NCBI GenBank assembly: GCA_963824705.1
Contig: CAWGQE010000003.1
Coordinates: 1,302,001 to 1,366,000, forward strand
Reading direction: 5' to 3'
DNA length: 64,000 nt
From: VRUE01 sp963824705
Lineage (GTDB): Bacteria; Actinomycetota; Thermoleophilia; Solirubrobacterales; 70-9
Made by a program: the position numbers and the translations under genes. Below are positions 60,654 to 64,000 of the stretch, piece by piece. Under the pieces are notes generated by a model that ran no database searches, was not told the DNA's origin, and saw only the letters and a list, made by a program, of their open reading frames with translations. Position 1 is the stretch's first letter. Each line of letters begins with the position of its first letter.

Positions 60654-61259
60654 CTAACTCCTCCTCAGCCCGGCGGCTATCACGGCGAGGAAGCGTGCCT
60701 GCTCCTCGCCATCGTTCTCGAAATGGTGCGGTAGGTCGGCGTCGAAGGTGACGCTGTCGCCCGCGTGCAGCTCGTGGCGCGTGCCGTCGACGGTCAGCGC
60801 CAGCACGCCGGTCAGGACGACAGCGGTCTCGCGGCTTCCCGGCTCGTGCATGGGCGGATCGTCCGGCCCGCCGGTCGTCGCCCCGGCTTTCAGGGTGTGC
60901 AGGGAGACGTCGGCGCGCTGCCCCGGCAGCGGCGGGGTCAGCTCCTCGAAGCGGTGCCCGCCGCGCTCATAGCGGCGACGCGCGCCGGTGCGACTGACCG
61001 CGACGTGCTCGCCCTCGTCGAGGCGCAGCAGCTGCGAGAGGGTCAGCTCGAGCCCGGCGGCGATCTTCTCGGCCACCGCGAGGGTCGGGCTCGTCTCCCC
61101 CCGCTCGACCTGGGACAGCATCGGTGCGCTGACCCCGCTGCGCTCGGCCAGGTCGCGCAGGGAGAACCCCATTGCCTCGCGCAGAGCATGGATGCGTACG
61201 CCGACCGCGGCGCGGTCTTTAGGGGGCGGCTCGGATGCAGTCGTCAGGAGGGGCGCCAT
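60654..61259 (-). CDS. XRE-family regulator with cupin sensor domain
   Basis: 201 residues from ATG 61259 (MAPLLTTASEPPPKDRAAVG). N-terminal HTH (about 16-70): RIHALREAMGFSLRDLAERSGVSAPMLSQVERGETSPTLAVAEKIA. C-terminal cupin (about 125-198): PGSRETAVVLTGVLALTVDGTRHELHAGDSVTFDADLPHHFEND, which should bind a small ligand. First gene of the run into leuC-leuD; a palindrome precedes its start, so autoregulation plus control of the leu genes is the obvious reading. Ligand unknown. Confidence 0.9.
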   Translation of the reverse strand: MAPLLTTASEPPPKDRAAVGVRIHALREAMGFSLRDLAERSGVSAPMLSQVERGETSPTLAVAEKIAAGLELTLSQLLRLDEGEHVAVSRTGARRRYERGGHRFEELTPPLPGQRADVSLHTLKAGATTGGPDDPPMHEPGSRETAVVLTGVLALTVDGTRHELHAGDSVTFDADLPHHFENDGEEQARFLAVIAAGLRRS

Positions 61260-61261
61260 TC

Positions 61262-61281
61262 GTCTGTACGTTATCACAGAC
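61262..61281. promoter_or_regulatory. Putative operator upstream of the XRE/cupin regulator
   Basis: GTCTGT-N8-ACAGAC, perfectly symmetrical half-sites with 14-bp centre-to-centre spacing, starting 3 bp before the regulator ATG. An A/T-rich run (TTAATACAAAT on the minus strand) just upstream could hold the promoter. It is the best candidate binding site in the leu run. Confidence 0.55.
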
Positions 61282-61311
61282 ATTTGTATTAACAAGGAAC
61301 TTCCGTTATCT

Positions 61312-62286
61312 CTACAGCTGGCTCGGCTCGGGGCGGCTGGTCTTGACCAGGACCCGTAGATCGGTGGCAATCTCGTCGGGTTCGTCGTCCAGTTGATTCC
61401 AGGTGAGGCGGGTGACCGTATAGCCAGCGACTCTCAATGCTCTGTCGCGGGCACGGTCTTCGCGGAAAGCGGTGCGGGTCCCGTGTCCCTCCCAGCCGTC
61501 GAGCTCGACGATCTGGCCGGTTCCCGGCCAGTGGCAGTCGACCTGATAGCGCTTACCTCCTAAAAGAATCCAGTCGTTGAAGCGGGGCTGGGGCAGCCGG
61601 TGACGGCGGAGGAAAAGGCCGAAGCGTTCCTCGAGACGGCTGCGCCTGCGACCGGAGGGCTCTTCCGCCAGCCGCTCGAGCGCAACCCGCGCTTTGCGTA
61701 CTCCTCGTCTGCCCGGATAGCGCTCGACCAGGTCCCAGAGCGAGAGCCGGTCGTGGAGCCGGCGGTATTCGCTCTCGCGCAGGAGGTTTTCGACGAAGTC
61801 GGCTGACTCGGTGGCGGCGAGATCGAGGATCGTCCGGGGGACCGTGGTCACCGGAATCCTCTCCTCAACTGTGACCTCATCAGCGGGCAGGGCTTTGTGG
61901 TGGCGACGGATGTCGTCCCAGGAGCGGCTCTTCTGCGAGGTGGTGATGTCGATGATCGAGCGCGAGTTGGGGCGGATCATCCAAAGCGAGGCCGCGGACC
62001 AGTGGCTCAAGACCGCTTCGGGGCCTGACGCAAGTACTGCCGCCATGCACCGTCCCTCCCTCGACGTCACTCGGTGCCCGACCGCGTACACGCCCGCATA
62101 CAGGCGATGGAGGCGCCCATTTCGGATCCGCTTCTCGATCGCCCCTCCGCTCCACCCAGCTTCGATCAGCTGCAAACGGCCAACCACCCCATGCTGTCGC
62201 GCAGCCAGCGTCGCAAGAGACCGGTCGTCATCGCGAGACCGCAAAAACCATCCTTGAGGGAGGGTTTTTGCGGTCTCGGCGGGCAT
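61312..62286 (-). CDS. DUF559/AbiEi-type protein (putative endonuclease fold)
   Basis: Up to 324 residues. The N-terminal part has the AbiEi-like winged-helix pattern LAARQHGVVGRLQLIEAGWSGGAIEKRIRNGRLHRLYAGVYAVGH. The C-terminus is a DUF559 (Vsr/restriction-endonuclease-like) domain: RFNDWILLGGKRYQVDCHWPG, IVELDGWEGHG, REDRARDRALRVAGYTVTRLTW. The first 20 or so residues from ATG 62286 are encoded by a 16-bp palindrome, so the real start may be a later codon near LATLAARQHG. It has no visible toxin partner gene. Such solo proteins are common in actinobacteria and their role is unknown. Confidence 0.75.
   Translation of the reverse strand: MPAETAKTLPQGWFLRSRDDDRSLATLAARQHGVVGRLQLIEAGWSGGAIEKRIRNGRLHRLYAGVYAVGHRVTSREGRCMAAVLASGPEAVLSHWSAASLWMIRPNSRSIIDITTSQKSRSWDDIRRHHKALPADEVTVEERIPVTTVPRTILDLAATESADFVENLLRESEYRRLHDRLSLWDLVERYPGRRGVRKARVALERLAEEPSGRRRSRLEERFGLFLRRHRLPQPRFNDWILLGGKRYQVDCHWPGTGQIVELDGWEGHGTRTAFREDRARDRALRVAGYTVTRLTWNQLDDEPDEIATDLRVLVKTSRPEPSQL
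62234..62278. repeat. Perfect 16-bp inverted repeat between leuA and the DUF559 gene
   Basis: CGAGACCGCAAAAACC (62234-62249) and GGTTTTTGCGGTCTCG (62263-62278) with a 13-nt loop ATCCTTGAGGGAG that itself nearly pairs. It follows leuA in its direction of transcription by 75 nt and covers the assigned DUF559 start. It is a strong hairpin with a T5 run inside the stem, but no T-tract after it. Confidence 0.7.
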
Positions 62287-62353
62287 GGACCGAGGTTGGC
62301 AGGGGATGGCGCGCGGATGTTGCGCCGAAGGTGACTTTTGTGCGTCGGGCGCC

Positions 62354-63952
62354 CTACGGGCCCGGCGTGCGCTCTACCGCGGCCTCGGCGGTTGCCGCCT
62401 CGGCCTCGCGGATCGCGGCGCCCTCCAGTGCGTTCGAAAGCGCTCGTACGTAAGCCCTGGCCGAGGCCTCGAGGATGTCAGTGGCCACTCCCTGGCCGGT
62501 CGCCAGGCGTCCGGCGGCGCGCAGCATCACCGTCACCTGACCGAGGGCGTCCTCTCCCCCGGTCACCGCCTCGACCGTGTATTGGCGCAGCTCGCACTCG
62601 GTGCCGGCGGCTTTCTGGATCGCGAGGAAGATCGCGTCGACCGGGCCGTCGCCACCGGCCTCCCCGACGACCTCCTCACCGGAGGGCAGGGTGACAGCGA
62701 CGCGCGCCAGCGGCTCTCGCTGCGAGCCCGCCTCGACCTCGAACCAGGCCAGCTCGTGGGCGTCGGCGCGCTCGCGCATCTCGTCGGAGACGATCGCCTC
62801 CAGGTCGAGCGCGGTGACCTGCTTCTTGCGGTCCGCTACCTCCTTGAAACGCTTGAAGGCGGCGTTGAGCGCGTTGCCCTCGATCTTGAAGCCGAGCTGC
62901 TCCAGAGCGTCGCGCAGCGCGTGGCGACCGGAGTGCTTGCCAAGCACGAGCGAGTTCGACTCCAGGCCGACTTCGGTCGCGTCCATGATCTCGTAGGTGG
63001 TGCGCTCCTTCAGCACACCGTCCTGGTGGATTCCGGACTCATGCGCGAACGCGTTGCGGCCGACGATCGCCTTGTTGGGCTGGATCGCGTAGCCGGTGAG
63101 GCGGGAGACCATGCGGCTGGTGCGGGCCAGCTCGCGGGTATTGAGGCCGGTCGAGAGCCCGTGCACGTCCTCCCTGGTCTTGATCAGCATCACGATCTCC
63201 TCCAGCGAGCAGTTTCCGGCGCGCTCGCCGATCCCGTTGATCGCACACTCGACCTGCCGGGCGCCGGCCAGGACGCCGGCGTAGGAGTTGGCGACGGCCA
63301 GGCCGAGGTCGTCGTGACAGTGAACCGAGATCTCGACGTCGCGCAGGCCCGGCACCGACTCGTAGAGGCGGCGGAAGTAGTCCGCGTACTCCTCCGGCGT
63401 CGTGTAGCCGACGGTGTCGGGGATGTTGACCACCGTCGCCCCCTCTTCGACCGCGATCGCGCAGACCTCCGCGGTGAACTCGATGTCGGCGCGGGTCGCG
63501 TCCATCGGCGAGAACTCGACGTCGTCGCAGTAGGACTTGGCCAGCGTGACGGCGGCGCGGGCCTGCCCCTTGACGTCCTCGCGGTCGGTCTGCAGCTGGT
63601 GCTCGATATGGATGTCGGAGGTCGAGATGAAGGTGTGGATGCGCGGGCGGTCGGCGTCTCGAATGGCTCCCCAGGCGGCGTCGATGTCGGCCTTGTGGGT
63701 GCGGGCGAGGCCGCAGATCACCGGTCCCTCCACCTGCCGCGAGATCGCCTCGACGGCCTCGAAATCGCCGGGTGAGGTGATCGGGAAGCCGGCCTCGATC
63801 ACGTCGACGCCGAGCCGCGCCAGCTGCTGGGCGATCTCGACCTTCTCGGCGGTGTTCAGCGAGATGCCCGGCGACTGCTCGCCGTCGCGCAGGGTGGTGT
63901 CGAAGATGTGGACGCGGTTTGCGTCGGACGCGGTACTCGGGGTGGTGCTCAC
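62354..63952 (-). CDS. leuA: 2-isopropylmalate synthase
   Basis: 532 residues from GTG 63952; AGGAGG lies 6 nt upstream of it. First committed step of leucine synthesis. HIFDTTLRDGEQSPGISLNTAEKVE, EFSPMDATRADIEFTAEV, NIPDTVGYTTPEEY, ISVHCHDDLGLAVANSYAGV and CAINGIGERAGNCSLEEIVM are the classical blocks, and GIHQDGVLKERTTYEIMD with the regulatory domain follows. The C-terminal leucine-sensing domain starts near residue 390. It is separate from the leuC-to-argH run. The 48 nt before it to the window end show no promoter I can name. Confidence 0.96.
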   Translation of the reverse strand: MSTTPSTASDANRVHIFDTTLRDGEQSPGISLNTAEKVEIAQQLARLGVDVIEAGFPITSPGDFEAVEAISRQVEGPVICGLARTHKADIDAAWGAIRDADRPRIHTFISTSDIHIEHQLQTDREDVKGQARAAVTLAKSYCDDVEFSPMDATRADIEFTAEVCAIAVEEGATVVNIPDTVGYTTPEEYADYFRRLYESVPGLRDVEISVHCHDDLGLAVANSYAGVLAGARQVECAINGIGERAGNCSLEEIVMLIKTREDVHGLSTGLNTRELARTSRMVSRLTGYAIQPNKAIVGRNAFAHESGIHQDGVLKERTTYEIMDATEVGLESNSLVLGKHSGRHALRDALEQLGFKIEGNALNAAFKRFKEVADRKKQVTALDLEAIVSDEMRERADAHELAWFEVEAGSQREPLARVAVTLPSGEEVVGEAGGDGPVDAIFLAIQKAAGTECELRQYTVEAVTGGEDALGQVTVMLRAAGRLATGQGVATDILEASARAYVRALSNALEGAAIREAEAATAEAAVERTPGP

Positions 63953-64000
63953 GACGTTCCTCCTTCTCCAGTGCTTTCGAATGACCTCTGTCTCTCGCGG

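Noticed and set aside
63953..64000. T-box or leader-peptide attenuator before leuA
   Set aside because: Only 48 nt are available before the window ends and no T-box sequence or leucine-rich leader is seen.

Overview
This is a high-GC actinobacterial chromosome segment. I would place it in the deep-branching Thermoleophilia/Solirubrobacterales, from gene content and style: a GarA-like FHA protein next to an FtsR-like MerR regulator, SepF next to YggS, a short EF-Ts, a MurA with Asp in place of the catalytic Cys, WS/DGAT, and secreted lamin-tail-domain proteins with basic tails. It looks like core chromosome: no prophage, CRISPR array, integrase or transposase gene is visible. Most genes lie on the minus strand in tightly overlapping operons (ATGA, GTGA and TTGA junctions).

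Layout. 1-10.6 kb: end of a CcdA-like gene, a cupin, dinB, a wax ester/diacylglycerol acyltransferase, a secreted HExxH protein, nadE, a PaaI thioesterase, a sigma-region-4-like/RskA-like membrane protein, an alkyl-DHAP-synthase-like flavoprotein and an SRPBCC protein. 10.6-15.9 kb: ftsR, garA, an RsiG-like small protein, a CDP-alcohol phosphatidyltransferase, proS and ispG. 16-18.6 kb: two coupled secreted lamin-tail-domain proteins. 18.6-27.5 kb: the rpsB-tsf-pyrH-frr-uppS-cdsA-dxr-rseP cluster, ending in a long-chain acyl-CoA synthetase. 27.6-33.8 kb: rluD, lspA, yggT, proC, sepF, yggS, a laccase-domain gene, a CCA-adding enzyme family gene and a polysaccharide deacetylase. 33.9-39.6 kb: the histidine operon hisZ-G-D-B-H-A-F. 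39.6-42.2 kb: murA, an alpha/beta hydrolase and a small ORF. 42.2-47.5 kb: an rRNA operon (minus strand, 16S-23S-5S, no spacer tRNA) with promoter, processing stems and terminator. 47.5-51.7 kb: tyrS, a class A penicillin-binding protein and mpg. 51.7-61.3 kb: one long minus-strand run, XRE/cupin regulator-leuC-leuD-methyltransferase-leuB-ilvE-cimA-DegT aminotransferase-argH-mpg. 61.3-64 kb: a DUF559 protein and leuA.

The least explained feature is a set of roughly 105-116-nt palindromic elements placed almost flush between genes. Family A has four copies (2170, 8250, 9994, 50927) and family B two (29778, 33845). Within a family the inner core is conserved, while the outer 19-24-bp arms differ from copy to copy yet remain almost perfectly self-complementary. 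One copy supplies a gene's stop codon; another carries a Shine-Dalgarno sequence inside its arm, paired to the opposite arm. Several single palindromes of other sequence sit at other gene junctions.

Two otherwise normal genes, hisA and the DegT aminotransferase, each carry a one-base frameshift. These may be sequencing errors or real lesions. hisD differs visibly in codon choice from its operon neighbours.
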